Below, in pieces: positions 33,979 to 44,211 of a stretch of 64,000 nucleotides of DNA. Made by a program: the position numbers and the translations under genes. Location: positions 43,339-107,338 of the forward strand of contig NZ_QUEP01000011.1 in the NCBI RefSeq assembly GCF_003478035.1, read 5' to 3'. Below the pieces are notes generated by a model. It searched no databases, was not told the DNA's origin, and saw only the letters and a list, made by a program, of their open reading frames with translations. The DNA comes from Clostridium sp. OF03-18AA (GTDB lineage: Bacteria > Bacillota > Clostridia > Lachnospirales > Lachnospiraceae). Position 1 is the first letter of the stretch. Each line of letters opens with the position of its first letter.

Positions 33979-34635
33979 ATGGGACAGAAAGTTAATCCAC
34001 ACGGCATGAGAGTCGGCGTTATCAAAGACTGGGATTCCAGATGGTACGCTGAAGCTGATTTCGCTGACAACCTCATCGAGGATCACAAAATCAGAACTTA
34101 CCTGAAGAAGAGATTATACAGCGCCGGCGTTTCCAAGATCGAAATCGAGCGCGCATCTGATAGAGTAAAAATTATCGTTTTCACAGCAAAACCGGGCGTA
34201 GTTATCGGTAAGGGCGGATCTGAGATCGAGAAGGTCAAAGCTGAAGTTCAGAAGATGACTGCTAAGAAGGTATTTGTAGACATCAAGGAAGTTAAGAGAC
34301 CGGACCGTGAAGCTCAGCTCGTTGCAGAGTCCATCGCTCAGCAGCTTGAGAACCGTGTTTCCTTCCGTCGTGCTATGAAGTCCACAATGTCCAGATCCAT
34401 GAAGGCTGGCGTTCTTGGTATCAAGACAGCAGTTGGCGGACGTCTTGGCGGCGCTGATATCGCACGTACAGAGTTCTACAGCGAGGGAACAATCCCGCTT
34501 CAGACATTAAGAGCAGATATTGACTATGGTTTCGCAGAGGCAGATACAACTTACGGCAAACTTGGCGTTAAAGTTTGGATCTACAAAGGCGAGGTTCTTC
34601 CGACTAAGGGAAATAAGGAAGGGAGCGATAAATAA
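33979..34635 (+). CDS. rpsC: 30S ribosomal protein S3
   Basis: 218 residues with the KH domain G-K-G-G-S-E-I near residue 75 and N-terminal G-Q-K-V-N-P-H-G. S3 lines the mRNA entry and has helicase activity with S4 and S5. Overlaps rplP by one base (TAATG). Confidence 0.98.
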   Translation: MGQKVNPHGMRVGVIKDWDSRWYAEADFADNLIEDHKIRTYLKKRLYSAGVSKIEIERASDRVKIIVFTAKPGVVIGKGGSEIEKVKAEVQKMTAKKVFVDIKEVKRPDREAQLVAESIAQQLENRVSFRRAMKSTMSRSMKAGVLGIKTAVGGRLGGADIARTEFYSEGTIPLQTLRADIDYGFAEADTTYGKLGVKVWIYKGEVLPTKGNKEGSDK

Positions 34636-35072
34636 TGTTAATGCCGAAAAGAGTAAAGCGCCGCAAACAGTTCCGTGGAACTATGGCCGGTAAAGCTTTA
34701 AGAGGAAATACAATCTCCAACGGTGAGTATGGCCTTGTTGCCCTTGAGCCGTGCTGGATCAAATCTAATCAGATCGAGGCAGCCCGTGTTGCCATGACTC
34801 GTTATATCAAACGTGGTGGTAAAGTTTGGATCAAGATCTTCCCGGACAAACCGGTAACAGCTAAACCGGCTGAGACTCGTATGGGTTCCGGTAAGGGCGC
34901 TCTTGAGTACTGGGTAGCAGTAGTTAAACCGGGCCGTGTTATGTTCGAAATCGCTGGCGTTCCGGAGGAGACAGCAAAGGAAGCTCTTCGTCTTGCTATG
35001 CACAAACTCCCGTGTAAGTGTAAAATTGCTTCCAAGGCAGATTTAGAAGGCGGTGATAACAGTGAAAACTAA
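34635..35072 (+). CDS. rplP: 50S ribosomal protein L16
   Basis: 145 residues starting [12 protein letters not shown]16 positions A-site tRNA. The segment [18 protein letters not shown] is the family signature. It overlaps rpmC by 11 bp. Confidence 0.98.
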   Translation: MLMPKRVKRRKQFRGTMAGKALRGNTISNGEYGLVALEPCWIKSNQIEAARVAMTRYIKRGGKVWIKIFPDKPVTAKPAETRMGSGKGALEYWVAVVKPGRVMFEIAGVPEETAKEALRLAMHKLPCKCKIASKADLEGGDNSEN

Positions 35073-35271
35073 TAAGTATGTAGAAGAATTAAAAGCGAAA
35101 ACCGCTGCAGAGTTAAATGAAGAATTAGTTGCAGCAAAGAAGGAGCTCTTCAACCTGAGATTCCAGAACGCAACCAACCAGTTAGATAACACAAGCAGAA
35201 TCAAAGAGGTTCGCAAGAACATCGCAAGAATTCAGACTGTTATCACAGAGAAGGCAAGAGTTGCTAACTAA
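35062..35271 (+). CDS. rpmC: 50S ribosomal protein L29
   Basis: 69 residues from the GTG at 35062, chosen because AAGGCGG is at better spacing than for the GTG at 35053 and the family begins M-K-T-N-K-Y. Contains L-F-N-L-R-F-Q and an R-x-x-I-A-R-I-x-T end. L29 sits near the tunnel exit. Confidence 0.95.
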   Translation: MKTNKYVEELKAKTAAELNEELVAAKKELFNLRFQNATNQLDNTSRIKEVRKNIARIQTVITEKARVAN

Positions 35272-35379
35272 TCCCGTATCGGTGAAGAACCCCCAAGGCA
35301 TACTTGCGGGTTGAACAGCTGTCGTTATGACACACGCCGATGCGTGTAACAAATCGATTTTGAAAGGAGATTATCCGTC
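35272..35379 (+). promoter_or_regulatory. Foldable spacer between rpmC and rpsQ
   Basis: AACCC pairs with GGGTT (around 35288-35315) and ACACGC with GCGTGT (around 35331-35347). There is no promoter-like sequence. A processing or control role is possible but unproven. Confidence 0.4.
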
Positions 35380-35634
35380 GTGGAAAGAAATCTTAGAAAA
35401 ACACGTACTGGTAAGGTAGTTAGCAACAAGATGGACAAGACAATCGTCGTTGCTATCGAGAACCACGTAAAACATCCGTTAATCGGAAAGATCGTTAAAA
35501 AGACATATAAATTAAAAGCTCATGATGAGAAAAATGAGTGCAATATCGGCGATACAGTTAAAGTGATGGAGACAAGACCGTTATCCAAGGATAAGAGATG
35601 GAGACTTGTTGAAATCGTCGAGAAAGCAAGATAA
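35380..35634 (+). CDS. rpsQ: 30S ribosomal protein S17
   Basis: 84 residues with GTG start after AAAGGAG. The [16 protein letters not shown] segment and [14 protein letters not shown] end are diagnostic OB-fold S17 features. Confidence 0.97.
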   Translation: MERNLRKTRTGKVVSNKMDKTIVVAIENHVKHPLIGKIVKKTYKLKAHDEKNECNIGDTVKVMETRPLSKDKRWRLVEIVEKAR

Positions 35635-35659
35635 TTGATTCGAGGAAGGAGTAACAGGC

Positions 35660-36028
35660 ATGATTCAGCAGGAATCCAGATTAAAGGTTGCCGATAATAC
35701 AGGTGCAAGAGAACTGCTTTGTATCCGCGTTATGGGCGGTTCTACAAGAAGATATGCTAACATCGGTGATGTAATCGTAGCCTCCGTTAAAGAAGCAACA
35801 CCAGGCGGCGTTGTAAAGAAGGGCGATGTAGTCAAAGCCGTTGTAGTTCGTTCTGTAAAAGGCGCACGTCGTAAAGACGGTTCTTATATTAAATTTGATG
35901 AGAACGCAGCAGTTATCATCAAAGATGACAAGACTCCAAAAGGAACCCGTATTTTTGGGCCGGTTGCAAGAGAGCTTCGTGAGAAACAGTTCATGAAGAT
36001 CGTATCTCTGGCTCCGGAAGTATTATAA
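35660..36028 (+). CDS. rplN: 50S ribosomal protein L14
   Basis: 122 residues, standard length. [16 protein letters not shown] at the start and the [15 protein letters not shown] segment are hallmarks. L14 is the target of the silencing factor RsfS at the subunit interface. Confidence 0.98.
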   Translation: MIQQESRLKVADNTGARELLCIRVMGGSTRRYANIGDVIVASVKEATPGGVVKKGDVVKAVVVRSVKGARRKDGSYIKFDENAAVIIKDDKTPKGTRIFGPVARELREKQFMKIVSLAPEVL

Positions 36029-36042
36029 GGAGGTGCCAGATA

Positions 36043-36348
36043 ATGCATAAAATCAAAAAAGATGATATGGTAAAGATCATCGCAGGTAAAGATAAAGATA
36101 AAACCGGTAAGGTTCTGAGTGTAGACAGCAAGAAGAACGAAGTTGTTGTTGAAGGCTGCAACATGGTAACAAAGCATACCAAACCGAGCCAGACAAACCA
36201 GAATGGCGGAATCGTTCATCAGGAAGCTCCGATCGACATCTCCAACGTAATGCTGTTCGTTGACGGAAAAGCTACAAGAGTTGGCTTTGAAGTTAAAGAC
36301 GGTAAGAAAGTCCGCGTTGCTAAGGCAACCGGTAAAGTAATTGACTAA
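36043..36348 (+). CDS. rplX: 50S ribosomal protein L24
   Basis: 101 residues with N-terminal KOW motif ([15 protein letters not shown]). Assembly-initiator protein near the tunnel exit. Starts 14 bp after rplN with AAGGAGG inside the gap. Confidence 0.98.
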   Translation: MHKIKKDDMVKIIAGKDKDKTGKVLSVDSKKNEVVVEGCNMVTKHTKPSQTNQNGGIVHQEAPIDISNVMLFVDGKATRVGFEVKDGKKVRVAKATGKVID

Positions 36349-36371
36349 TAGCAGAGAGGAGGAAACACAAG

Positions 36372-36911
36372 TTGGCTAGATTAAAAGAAATGTACCAGAA
36401 CGAGATCGTTGAAGCAATGATCAAGAAATTTGGTTATAAGAATATCATGGAAGTGCCGAAGCTCGACAAGATCGTTATCAACATGGGCGTAGGCGAAGCA
36501 AAAGACAACGCGAAAGTCCTTGACTCTGCAGTTCGTGACCTTGAGATCATCTCCGGTCAGAAGGCAGTTCTTACAAAGGCTAAGAAGTCTGTCGCAAACT
36601 TCAAACTCAGAGAGGGCATGGCTATTGGATGCAAAGTTACTCTTCGCGGCGAGAAGATGTACGAGTTCGCTGATCGTCTGATCAACCTCGCTCTTCCGCG
36701 TGTACGTGACTTCCGCGGCGTAAACGCTAACGCGTTCGACGGCAGAGGTAACTACGCACTCGGCATCAAGGAACAGTTAATTTTCCCGGAAATTGAATAT
36801 GATAAAGTTGACAAGGTTAGAGGTATGGACATCATCTTCGTTACTACCGCTAAGACTGACGAGGAAGCTCGTGAACTTTTAACATTATTCAACATGCCGT
36901 TTGCAAAGTAA
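36372..36911 (+). CDS. rplE: 50S ribosomal protein L5, TTG start
   Basis: 179 residues, the usual length only if the TTG at 36372 is used; GAGGAGG lies nearby upstream. Binds 5S r[11 protein letters not shown] and [16 protein letters not shown] are typical L5 segments. Confidence 0.97.
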   Translation: MARLKEMYQNEIVEAMIKKFGYKNIMEVPKLDKIVINMGVGEAKDNAKVLDSAVRDLEIISGQKAVLTKAKKSVANFKLREGMAIGCKVTLRGEKMYEFADRLINLALPRVRDFRGVNANAFDGRGNYALGIKEQLIFPEIEYDKVDKVRGMDIIFVTTAKTDEEARELLTLFNMPFAK

Positions 36912-36926
36912 TTAGGAGGAGTAACC

Positions 36927-37112
36927 ATGGCAAAGACTTCAATGAAGATTAAACAGCAGCGTCCGGCAAAGTTCTCCACAAGAGAATACAACCGCTGCAG
37001 AATCTGTGGTCGTCCACATGCATATCTGAGAAAATATGGCATTTGCCGTATCTGCTTCCGTGAGCTCGCTTACAAGGGCGAGATCCCGGGCGTAAAGAAG
37101 GCAAGCTGGTAG
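36927..37112 (+). CDS. rpsN: 30S ribosomal protein S14, zinc-binding type Z
   Basis: 61 residues with the C-R-I-C ... C-R-I-C zinc ribbon that marks the C-plus paralogue. Sits in its usual place after L5. The zinc-free form is often made under zinc starvation from another locus, not seen here. Confidence 0.98.
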   Translation: MAKTSMKIKQQRPAKFSTREYNRCRICGRPHAYLRKYGICRICFRELAYKGEIPGVKKASW

Positions 37113-37363
37113 GATTTAGCTGCTTAAAAGGCGTCAGAAGTCAGGTGGGAAACGGCGAGTTCCCCCGCCTGACCGTGCAGTGAAGCGCCTGGCAAGCTGA
37201 CTGGTCCCGTTCTTCGACCACAGGGAAAAGAACTTCCCTATTCATCGTAACAACGCCTATACGGAAAACTTGTTTTCCCCAGGCCGAACAACATTCCTGT
37301 GCAGCGCGAATGATTCGCGAACCACAGTGATAAACCAACAACCCATTAGGAGGAAATATAATC
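37113..37363 (+). promoter_or_regulatory. Long structured spacer between rpsN and rpsH
   Basis: 251 bp with several strong stems: GTCAGG/CCTGAC near 37140-37172 enclosed by AGGCG/CGCCT, GGGAA/TTCCC near 37222-37238, and a nested CTGTG[CGCGAA TGA TTCGCG]CACAG near 37299-37327. No promoter-like boxes or open frame are evident. In E. coli this operon is controlled by S8, the product of the next gene; whether this RNA binds S8 is unknown. Confidence 0.55.
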
Positions 37364-37765
37364 ATGACTATGAGCGATCCGATTGCAGATATGCTTACAA
37401 GAATTCGTAACGCAAACACTGCTAAACACGATACAGTAGATGTTCCGGCTTCCAAGATGAAATTAGCTATCGCTGATATCCTTGTAAGAGAAGGCTACAT
37501 CAAGAAATATGACATCGTTGAGGACGGTGCATTCCAGACAATCCGCATCTCCTTAAAGTATGGCGCAGACAAGAACGAGAAGATCATCTCCGGTATCAAG
37601 AAGATCTCCAAGCCGGGCTTACGTGTATACGCTGGCAAGGAAGATATGCCGAAGGTACTTGGCGGACTTGGTATCGCTATCGTATCCACAAACCAGGGAA
37701 TCATCACTGACAAGCAGGCTAGACAGCTTGGTGTCGGCGGAGAAGTTCTTGCGTTCGTTTGGTAA
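37364..37765 (+). CDS. rpsH: 30S ribosomal protein S8
   Basis: 133 residues. S8 nucleates the platform of the small subunit. [13 protein letters not shown] near the start and S-T-N-Q-G-I-(I/M)-T-D-K-Q-A-R near the end are diagnostic. TTAGGAGG precedes the ATG. Flanked on both sides by long structured spacers. Confidence 0.98.
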   Translation: MTMSDPIADMLTRIRNANTAKHDTVDVPASKMKLAIADILVREGYIKKYDIVEDGAFQTIRISLKYGADKNEKIISGIKKISKPGLRVYAGKEDMPKVLGGLGIAIVSTNQGIITDKQARQLGVGGEVLAFVW

Positions 37766-37925
37766 TTATTGATGTTATCGCACCCCGCCTGCAAAGCCGG
37801 ATTTAAGATCTGGAAGGGCGGAGTTTGCGTGCGTCTGGAGATAACTTCAGACTATATATAACATAGAAACTGAAAACAGAGAGTGTTAAAGCACTTTCCG
37901 AGAATCTAAGTAGGAGGTAAAAGGC
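37766..37925 (+). promoter_or_regulatory. Structured spacer between rpsH and rplF with alternative pairing
   Basis: GTTATC (37774-37779) can close a domain with GATAAC (37840-37845), containing further G+C-rich stems. GATAAC also lies in the loop of GTCTG (37833-37837)/CAGAC (37848-37852), so the two pairings compete. This is what a regulatory switch could look like; no T-tract terminator is present. Confidence 0.5.
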
Positions 37926-38468
37926 ATGTCACGTATTGGTAGAATGCCGGTAGCGATTCCAGCAGGCGTAACTGTAACAATCGCAGAGAACAACAATGTG
38001 ACCGTTAAAGGTCCGAAGGGAACACTGGTAAGAGATTTACCGGTAGAGATGGAAATCAAAGAAGAAGATGGACACATCGTCGTAACAAGACCGAACGATT
38101 TAAAGAAGATGAAATCTTTACACGGTCTTACAAGAACGCTAATCCATAACATGATCCAGGGTGTTACTGAAGGCTACGAGAAGAAGCTTGAGGTAAACGG
38201 TGTTGGTTACAGAGCTCAGAAGCAGGGCAAGAAGCTCACACTTTCCCTTGGTTACTCCCATCCGGTAGAGATGGAAGATCCGGAAGGTATCGAGACTGTT
38301 CTTGATGGACAGAACATCATCATCGTTAAGGGCATCAGCAAAGAGAAAGTCGGCCAGTATGCAGCTGAAATCAGAGAGAAGAGAAGACCGGAGCCGTATA
38401 AGGGCAAAGGTATCAAGTACGCTGATGAGGTTATCAGACGCAAAGTTGGTAAGACTGGTAAGAAATAA
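37926..38468 (+). CDS. rplF: 50S ribosomal protein L6
   Basis: 180 residues, two tandem L6 folds. Begins [14 protein letters not shown], ends with [13 protein letters not shown]. Located near the factor-binding site. GTAGGAGG precedes the ATG. Confidence 0.98.
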   Translation: MSRIGRMPVAIPAGVTVTIAENNNVTVKGPKGTLVRDLPVEMEIKEEDGHIVVTRPNDLKKMKSLHGLTRTLIHNMIQGVTEGYEKKLEVNGVGYRAQKQGKKLTLSLGYSHPVEMEDPEGIETVLDGQNIIIVKGISKEKVGQYAAEIREKRRPEPYKGKGIKYADEVIRRKVGKTGKK

Positions 38469-38486
38469 TTTAAGGAGAGTGTAAAA

Positions 38487-38855
38487 ATGGTTAGCAAGCA
38501 GTCAAGAAGCGAAATCCGCAGAAAAAAACACTATAGATTACGCAATCGCTTTGCTGGTACAGCAGAGAGACCGCGTTTAGCAGTGTTCAGAAGCAATAAT
38601 CATATGTATGCTCAGATCATCGACGATTCCGTTGGACATACTTTAGTATCTGCTTCTACTCTTGAGAAAGAGATCAAAGCAGAGTTAGAGAACACAGATA
38701 CCGTTGATGCAGCTGCATATATCGGAACCGTAGTAGCAAAGAGAGCAATCGAGAAAGGCATCAAAGAGGTCGTTTTCGATAGAGGCGGTTTCATTTATCA
38801 GGGTAAGATTCAGGCATTAGCAGATGCAGCCCGCGAGGCTGGTCTCGTATTCTAA
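38487..38855 (+). CDS. rplR: 50S ribosomal protein L18
   Basis: 122 residues; [18 protein letters not shown] is a clear L18 signature. Binds 5S rRNA with L5. In order between L6 and S5. Confidence 0.98.
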   Translation: MVSKQSRSEIRRKKHYRLRNRFAGTAERPRLAVFRSNNHMYAQIIDDSVGHTLVSASTLEKEIKAELENTDTVDAAAYIGTVVAKRAIEKGIKEVVFDRGGFIYQGKIQALADAAREAGLVF

Positions 38856-38873
38856 TAGAGAGGAGAAAACAGC

Positions 38874-39383
38874 ATGAAGCGTACAATCATTGACGCAAGT
38901 CAGTTAGAGTTAAATGACAAAGTTGTTGCCATTAAGCGCGTATCCAAGACTGTTAAAGGTGGACGTACCATGAGATTTTCCGCTCTGGTAGTAGTAGGAG
39001 ACGGCAATGGTCACGTAGGCGCAGGCCTTGGTAAAGCAGGTGAGGTTCCGGAAGCTATCCGTAAGGGTAAAGAGGCTGCTATGAAGAACCTTGTAGAGAT
39101 CCCGATGGATGAGAACAATAGTATCCCGCATGACTTCCTTGGAGAGTTCGGAAGTGCTTCCGTACTTCTTAAGAGAGCTCCGGAAGGTACTGGTATCATC
39201 GCTGGTGGTCCGGTTCGTTCCGTAGTAGAGCTTGCAGGCATCAAGAACATCCGTACAAAGTCTTTAGGTTCCAACAACAAGACAAACGTAGTTCTCGCAA
39301 CAATCGAGGGTCTTACAAAATTAAAGACTCCGGAAGAGGTTGCTAAGAACCGCGGCAAATCTGTTGAAGACGTTGTTTGCTAA
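38874..39383 (+). CDS. rpsE: 30S ribosomal protein S5
   Basis: 169 residues with the N-terminal double-stranded RNA-binding fold ([15 protein letters not shown]) and the [11 protein letters not shown] segment. Lines the mRNA entry channel and affects decoding fidelity. AGAGGAG precedes the ATG. Confidence 0.98.
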   Translation: MKRTIIDASQLELNDKVVAIKRVSKTVKGGRTMRFSALVVVGDGNGHVGAGLGKAGEVPEAIRKGKEAAMKNLVEIPMDENNSIPHDFLGEFGSASVLLKRAPEGTGIIAGGPVRSVVELAGIKNIRTKSLGSNNKTNVVLATIEGLTKLKTPEEVAKNRGKSVEDVVC

Positions 39384-39398
39384 TAGGAGGATAATAAA

Positions 39399-39581
39399 AT
39401 GGCAGAGAAGTTAAAAATCACATTAGTAAAATCCCCTATCGGCGCTGTTCCGAAGCAGAGAGCAACAATCGAGGCACTTGGTTTAAAGAAGATGCACAAG
39501 ACTGTTGAGATGCCGGATAATGGTGCAGTTAGAGGCATGATCCAGAATGTCAGACATCTGGTAAAAGTTGAAGAGATCTAA
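39399..39581 (+). CDS. rpmD: 50S ribosomal protein L30
   Basis: 60 residues. [19 protein letters not shown] and the G-M-I-x-x-V-x-H-L-V end are typical. TAGGAGG precedes the start. Confidence 0.97.
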   Translation: MAEKLKITLVKSPIGAVPKQRATIEALGLKKMHKTVEMPDNGAVRGMIQNVRHLVKVEEI

Positions 39582-39606
39582 TAGATATAAGTAAGGAGGT
39601 GCAGTG

Positions 39607-40047
39607 ATGAACTTATCTAATTTACATCCTGCTGAAGGATCTAAACACAGTGATAGTTTCAGAAGAGGTCGTGGACACGCTTCTGGAAATGGTAAGACAG
39701 CTGGTAAGGGACATAAGGGCCAGAAGGCACGTTCCGGCGCACCGAGACCTGGTTTCGAGGGCGGCCAGATGCCGTTATACAGACGTCTTCCGAAGAGAGG
39801 ATTTACAAACATCAACTCCAAGGAGATCGTTGGAATTAATGTAAGCGCATTAGAGAGATTTGAGAATGACTCCGTAGTATCCGTTGAGACATTACTGGAG
39901 ACAGGTGTGATCAAAAACCCGCAGGACGGCGTTAAGATTCTTGGTAACGGAGAGTTAACAAAGAAACTTGTCGTTAAAGCCAATGCTTTCAGTGAAGGCG
40001 CAAAAGCTAAAATTGAGGCAGTAGGTGGAACCTGCGAGGTGATCTAA
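39607..40047 (+). CDS. rplO: 50S ribosomal protein L15
   Basis: 146 residues from the ATG at 39607, six bases after AGGAGGT; the in-frame GTG at 39604 is too close. L-H-P-A-E-G-S near the start and [17 protein letters not shown] are typical of L15. secY follows after 1 bp. Confidence 0.97.
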   Translation: MNLSNLHPAEGSKHSDSFRRGRGHASGNGKTAGKGHKGQKARSGAPRPGFEGGQMPLYRRLPKRGFTNINSKEIVGINVSALERFENDSVVSVETLLETGVIKNPQDGVKILGNGELTKKLVVKANAFSEGAKAKIEAVGGTCEVI

Positions 40048-40048
40048 T

Positions 40049-41371
40049 ATGCTAAAATCCTTACAGAAGGCATTTAAGGTGAAAGAAGTCCGCGACAGAC
40101 TTCTTTACACCTTCATGATGCTTGTAGTCATCCGAATCGGCTGTTGTCTTCCGATTCCGGGCGTTGATCCCAGCTATCTGCATGATTTCTTTTCCAATCT
40201 CCAGTCATCTGGAATGGGATTTTTCAATGCGATCACAGGAGGATCTTTCTCCTCCATGTCGATCTTTGCGCTGAGCATCACCCCGTATATCACATCGTCC
40301 ATCATCATGCAGTTGCTTACCATTGCAATTCCGAAACTTGAGGAAATGCAGAAGGATGGTGAGGACGGAAGAAAGAAGATCGCAGAGTACACCAGATATC
40401 TTACCGTTGGCCTGGCTCTTTTCGAGTCCTGTGCAATGGCAGTCGGCCTTGGCGGTAAAGGACTTCTTCTCGAAGATCACCGCAATGTCTGGGGATACCT
40501 CACGGTTGTAGCAGCTATGACCGCAGGTTCCGCTCTTCTGATGTGGATTGGCGAGAGGATTACAGACAATGGAGTCGGAAACGGTATTTCCATCGTACTT
40601 CTGATCAATATCGTATCTGGTACTCCACAGGATATGATGACATTATATGAGCGATTTATGGCAGGCAAATCAGTTGCAGTTGCAACAGTAGCATGCATTA
40701 TTGCACTGGCGATCATCATTGCGATCTTTGTCTTCGTTATCATCTTAAATGATGCGGAGCGCAGAATTCCGGTACAGTACAGCAAGAAGATGCAGGGCCG
40801 CAGAATGATCGGCGGACAGTCTACCTACATTCCGTTGAAGGTAAACACCGCAAACGTTATTCCGGTCATCTTTGCTTCTTCCATCATGTCCATGCCGGTC
40901 ATGATCGCTCAGTTCTTCCACGTAGATTATTCAACAATCGGTGGAAAGATCCTGTTAGCGCTGAGCTCATCCAACTGGTTTAAACCGGAAGCTCCGGCTT
41001 ACTCCATTGGTTTGCTCGTATATATCGTATTAGTCGTACTGTTCGCGTATTTCTATACGTCCATTACGTTTAACCCGCTGGAAGTTGCTAATAATATGAA
41101 GAAATCCGGCGGCTTTATCCCGGGCATCCGCCCAGGTAAGCCAACTTCGGACTACCTTAACAATATCTTAAACTATATTGTATTTATTGGAGCCTGCGGT
41201 CTGGTGATCGTGTGCATTATCCCGATCATCGCATCCGGTCTCTTCTCCGTTGGTAATCTTTCCTTCGGCGGCACATCCCTGATCATTATTGCAGGTGTTA
41301 TCCTCGAGACGATCAAGGCTGTGGAGTCTTTAATGCTTGTAAGAAATTACAAGGGATTCTTAAATGACTGA
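40049..41371 (+). CDS. secY: Protein translocase subunit SecY
   Basis: 440 residues, ten membrane helices. Central pore of the Sec translocon. The plug and lateral-gate regions carry the usual motifs, such as I-T-P-Y-I-T-S-S-I-I-M-Q-L and F-A-Y-F-Y-T-S-I. In the normal place after rplO; secE and secG are not in the window. Confidence 0.98.
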   Translation: MLKSLQKAFKVKEVRDRLLYTFMMLVVIRIGCCLPIPGVDPSYLHDFFSNLQSSGMGFFNAITGGSFSSMSIFALSITPYITSSIIMQLLTIAIPKLEEMQKDGEDGRKKIAEYTRYLTVGLALFESCAMAVGLGGKGLLLEDHRNVWGYLTVVAAMTAGSALLMWIGERITDNGVGNGISIVLLINIVSGTPQDMMTLYERFMAGKSVAVATVACIIALAIIIAIFVFVIILNDAERRIPVQYSKKMQGRRMIGGQSTYIPLKVNTANVIPVIFASSIMSMPVMIAQFFHVDYSTIGGKILLALSSSNWFKPEAPAYSIGLLVYIVLVVLFAYFYTSITFNPLEVANNMKKSGGFIPGIRPGKPTSDYLNNILNYIVFIGACGLVIVCIIPIIASGLFSVGNLSFGGTSLIIIAGVILETIKAVESLMLVRNYKGFLND

Positions 41372-41411
41372 TTTGACAGAGAAATAGCAGCAGCTGCGTG
41401 CTGAAAATCGG

Positions 41412-41444
41412 AGCGGGCGGAAAGATGCTTTTCGCCCGCTTTTT
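41412..41444 (+). terminator. Intra-operon terminator/attenuator between secY and adk
   Basis: AGCGGGCGGAAA pairs with TTTTCGCCCGCT (12 bp including one G-T pair) around a 5-nt loop and is followed by TTTT. Being inside the operon, it may lower expression of adk, map and infA; no fresh promoter is obvious before adk. Confidence 0.8.
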
Positions 41445-41478
41445 CGGTTTTTTAGGACGAGTGGAGGAAATAACAATT

Positions 41479-42123
41479 ATGAAGATCATTATGTTGGGCG
41501 CGCCGGGTGCCGGAAAAGGAACCCAGGCACAGAGAATCGCGGAAAAGTACGGAATCCCGCACATTTCTACCGGAGATATCTTCCGGGCTAATATCAAGAA
41601 CGGAACAGAACTTGGAAAGAAAGCGAAAGCATTCATGGACCAGGGACTTCTTGTTCCGGATGAACTGACTGTTGACCTTGTTATGGACAGGATCAGCCAG
41701 CCGGACTGCAAAGAGGGATACATCCTCGATGGATTCCCACGTACGATCCCGCAGGCAGAGGCTCTCACAGAGGCTCTTGCGAAAAAGGGAGAGGCGATCG
41801 ATTTCGCGATCGATGTCGACGTACCGGATGAGAAGATCGTTACCCGTATGGCAGGCCGCCGTGCATGCGTAAAGTGCGGAATGACCTATCACATCGTATA
41901 TGCTGCTCCGAAGAAGGAAGGCATCTGCGATAAGTGCGGCGCTGAACTCATTTTAAGAGATGATGATAAGCCGGAGACTGTTACAAAACGTCTTTCTGTT
42001 TATCATGAGCAGACGCGCCCGCTCATCAGCTTCTATGCGGATAAGCACGTCCTCTACACCGTAGACGGAACGCAGAATATGGAACAGGTATTTGAGGCTA
42101 TCACAAAGATTTTAGGAGCTTAA
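41479..42123 (+). CDS. adk: Adenylate kinase, zinc-binding LID type
   Basis: 214 residues from the ATG at 41479, the family length; upstream in-frame starts would read through the terminator. P-loop G-A-P-G-A-G-K-G-T at 7-15. The LID has two C-x-x-C pairs (C-V-K-C and C-D-K-C) for zinc, as in Gram-positive enzymes. Interconverts AMP, ADP and ATP. Confidence 0.98.
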   Translation: MKIIMLGAPGAGKGTQAQRIAEKYGIPHISTGDIFRANIKNGTELGKKAKAFMDQGLLVPDELTVDLVMDRISQPDCKEGYILDGFPRTIPQAEALTEALAKKGEAIDFAIDVDVPDEKIVTRMAGRRACVKCGMTYHIVYAAPKKEGICDKCGAELILRDDDKPETVTKRLSVYHEQTRPLISFYADKHVLYTVDGTQNMEQVFEAITKILGA

Positions 42124-42127
42124 AAGA

Positions 42128-42892
42128 ATGGCAGTAACAATTAAATCGCCGAGAGAGATCGAACTGATGCGAAAAGCCGGAGAAATTCTGGCGCAGGTAC
42201 ACGAGGAGCTGCATGCAGCCGTTCATCCGGGAATGTCCACGATGGACATCGACAAGCTGGGAGAGCGCCTGATCCGCAGCCATGGGTGCATTCCGTCCTT
42301 TAAGAATTATAATGGATATCCGGCATCCATCTGCGTGTCCGTAAACGATGAGATCGTACATGGTATCCCGAATAAGCACCGCATTTTAAAGGAAGGCGAT
42401 ATCGTCAGCCTTGACGCGGGAACGATCTATAAAGGATACCATTCCGACGCAGCCCGCACCTGGGCAGTAGGAAACGTCTCCCCGGAAGCACAGAAACTGA
42501 TGGATGTGACAAAACAGTGCTTTTACGAAGGTATTAAATTTGCAAAAGCAGGCAATCATCTGAATGACATCTCCACGGCAATCCAGGCATATGCCGAGAA
42601 ATTCGGCTATGGCGTTGTCCGCGAGCTGGTTGGACATGGAATTGGTACCCACCTTCATGAAGATCCGGAGGTCCCGAACTTCGCAACGAAGAGAAAGGGG
42701 ATCCTTCTGCAGCCGGGCATGACACTGGCGATCGAGCCGATGATCAATGCAGGTACACCGGATGTAATCTGGATGGACGATGACTGGACCGTTGTTACAG
42801 CAGATCATGCCCTGTCCGCTCACTATGAGAATACGATCCTCATCACCGAGGGCGAGCCGGAGATCCTCTCCCTGCGTCCGGGCCTTGAATAG
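42128..42892 (+). CDS. map: Methionine aminopeptidase type I
   Basis: 254 residues. Removes N-terminal Met from new proteins; two-metal pita-bread fold. Ligand segments visible include S-L-D-A-G-T, D-A-A-R-T-W, G-H-G-I-G-T-H-L-H-E-D-P and E-P-M-I. Usual neighbour of adk in the spc operon. Lacks the N-terminal zinc-finger extension found in some isoforms. Confidence 0.98.
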   Translation: MAVTIKSPREIELMRKAGEILAQVHEELHAAVHPGMSTMDIDKLGERLIRSHGCIPSFKNYNGYPASICVSVNDEIVHGIPNKHRILKEGDIVSLDAGTIYKGYHSDAARTWAVGNVSPEAQKLMDVTKQCFYEGIKFAKAGNHLNDISTAIQAYAEKFGYGVVRELVGHGIGTHLHEDPEVPNFATKRKGILLQPGMTLAIEPMINAGTPDVIWMDDDWTVVTADHALSAHYENTILITEGEPEILSLRPGLE

Positions 42893-42902
42893 GAGGCCCC
42901 GC

Positions 42903-43076
42903 ATGGAGATGACCCCGGGATTCCTGGCGAGATCACTTGCCGGAAATGACAAGGATAAAATCTATGTCATAACGGAGGACCTTGGAACATACGTTTCTCT
43001 GCTTGCAGAGAACGGCCGGGTCCTCCGGAAAAATAAAAAACATGTCCAGATCATTAAGAAAGCAAACAGGAGGTAA
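42903..43076 (+). CDS. KOW-domain RNA-binding protein (L14e-like)
   Basis: 57 residues from the ATG at 42903, six bases after [18 protein letters not shown] and K-N-K-K-H-V-Q-I-I fit the small KOW proteins often encoded between map and infA in Clostridia. Likely ribosome-associated, exact role unknown. Easily missed because a longer frame starts inside map. Confidence 0.88.
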   Translation: MEMTPGFLARSLAGNDKDKIYVITEDLGTYVSLLAENGRVLRKNKKHVQIIKKANRR

Positions 43077-43081
43077 ATTTT

Positions 43082-43300
43082 ATGTCTAAGGCTGACGTAA
43101 TCGAGATCGAAGGCGTTGTTGTAGAGAAACTGCCGAATGCCATGTTCCAGGTTGAACTTGAAAATGGCCACAAGGTTTTAGCAACCATCAGCGGAAAACT
43201 GCGTATGAACTACATCCGTATTCTTCCGGGAGACAAGGTAACATTAGAGATGTCCCCATACGATTTATCCAAGGGACGTATCATTTGGAGAGATAAATAG
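43082..43300 (+). CDS. infA: Translation initiation factor IF-1
   Basis: 72 residues, the canonical length. Begins [10 protein letters not shown] and contains L-P-N-A-M-F-x-V-x-L-E-N-G-H and [13 protein letters not shown]-fold factor that occupies the A site during initiation. Confidence 0.98.
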   Translation: MSKADVIEIEGVVVEKLPNAMFQVELENGHKVLATISGKLRMNYIRILPGDKVTLEMSPYDLSKGRIIWRDK

Positions 43301-43349
43301 TATCTTTGAGGACGGGCAGAAAAAAGTTGAAGAAAACCAGCAAAAATGC

Positions 43350-43378
43350 TTGATTTTCCTGTAAGGAAGTGTTATAAT
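43350..43378 (+). promoter_or_regulatory. Internal promoter of the alpha operon
   Basis: TTGATT (43350-43355), 17 bp, TATAAT (43373-43378). It lies in the 232-bp gap between infA and rpmJ and gives a leader of about 145 nt for rpmJ-rpsM-rpsK-rpsD-rpoA-rplQ. Confidence 0.8.
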
Positions 43379-43532
43379 GCTCAAGCGAACTTTGTTGGAA
43401 CGCTTGTATTATGCCCATTTTCAGGTGCTTTTTATACAGGTATAGCAACCCGTAATGCCGTTTCCAGATGGCACGGAATCGGTGTGTTTCCGGCAGTAAG
43501 GGAAGCGGACTACGAAGGAAAGGAGAATTACT

Positions 43533-43646
43533 GTGAAAGTAAGATCATCAGTAAAACCGATTTGCGAGAAGTGCAAGGTTATTAAGAGAAAAGGCAGTAT
43601 CAGAATTATCTGTGAAAATCCTAAGCACAAACAGAGACAGGGCTGA
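43533..43646 (+). CDS. rpmJ: 50S ribosomal protein L36
   Basis: 37 residues with GTG start, AAAGGAG upstream. Full-length L36: [13 protein letters not shown] and [11 protein letters not shown] give the Cys3-His zinc site. Too short for simple ORF calling; a longer frame here (43346-43585) is a shadow. Confidence 0.97.
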   Translation: MKVRSSVKPICEKCKVIKRKGSIRIICENPKHKQRQG

Positions 43647-43755
43647 TGCCGCATATTTGCCTGTATTTTTTCGCGCGGCTTTGACATGAAACGCGAGAGT
43701 GCGTTGTCGTGTCGGCAATAACTATTTCTACAATATTTAAATGGAGGTACCACTC

Positions 43756-44124
43756 ATGGCTCGTATTTCAGGTGTTGATTTACCAAGGGAAAAACGTGTC
43801 GAAATCGGCTTAACTTATATCTACGGTATCGGTAGAGCAAGTGCAGACCGTATTCTTGCTGCGGCTGGTGTAAATCCTGACACTCGTGTAAAGGATTTAA
43901 CCGATGACGAAGTAAAGAACATTGCAGCAGTAATCGCTGAGACTCAGACTGTTGAAGGTGACTTACGTCGTGAGATCGCTTTAAACATCAAGAGACTTCA
44001 GGAGATCGGATGCTACAGAGGTATTCGTCACAGAAAGAGTCTTCCTTGCCGTGGTCAGAAGACCAAGACAAACGCAAGAACATGCAAGGGTCCGAGAAAG
44101 ACTGTTGCAAACAAGAAGAAATAA
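43756..44124 (+). CDS. rpsM: 30S ribosomal protein S13
   Basis: 122 residues from the ATG at 43756, seven bases after GGAGGT; the ATG at 43741 is part of that site region. A-R-I-S-G-V-D-L-P and [18 protein letters not shown] are diagnostic. Contacts P-site tRNA and the large subunit. Confidence 0.98.
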   Translation: MARISGVDLPREKRVEIGLTYIYGIGRASADRILAAAGVNPDTRVKDLTDDEVKNIAAVIAETQTVEGDLRREIALNIKRLQEIGCYRGIRHRKSLPCRGQKTKTNARTCKGPRKTVANKKK

Positions 44125-44211
44125 TAATCAGTAACAAATGTTATGAATCACGTTGCATGTTTTAAAGACAGGAAACAGGGTTCAGTAAATGAGAAAGTAG
44201 GTTAGTTTAAA

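Noticed and set aside
41398..41478. Extended N-terminus of adenylate kinase
   Set aside because: The extra codons would be made of the terminator hairpin. The ATG at 41479 gives the normal 214-residue enzyme and its own ribosome site.
43346..43585. 79-residue frame upstream of rpsM
   Set aside because: Runs through the alpha-operon promoter and overlaps rpmJ in another frame.
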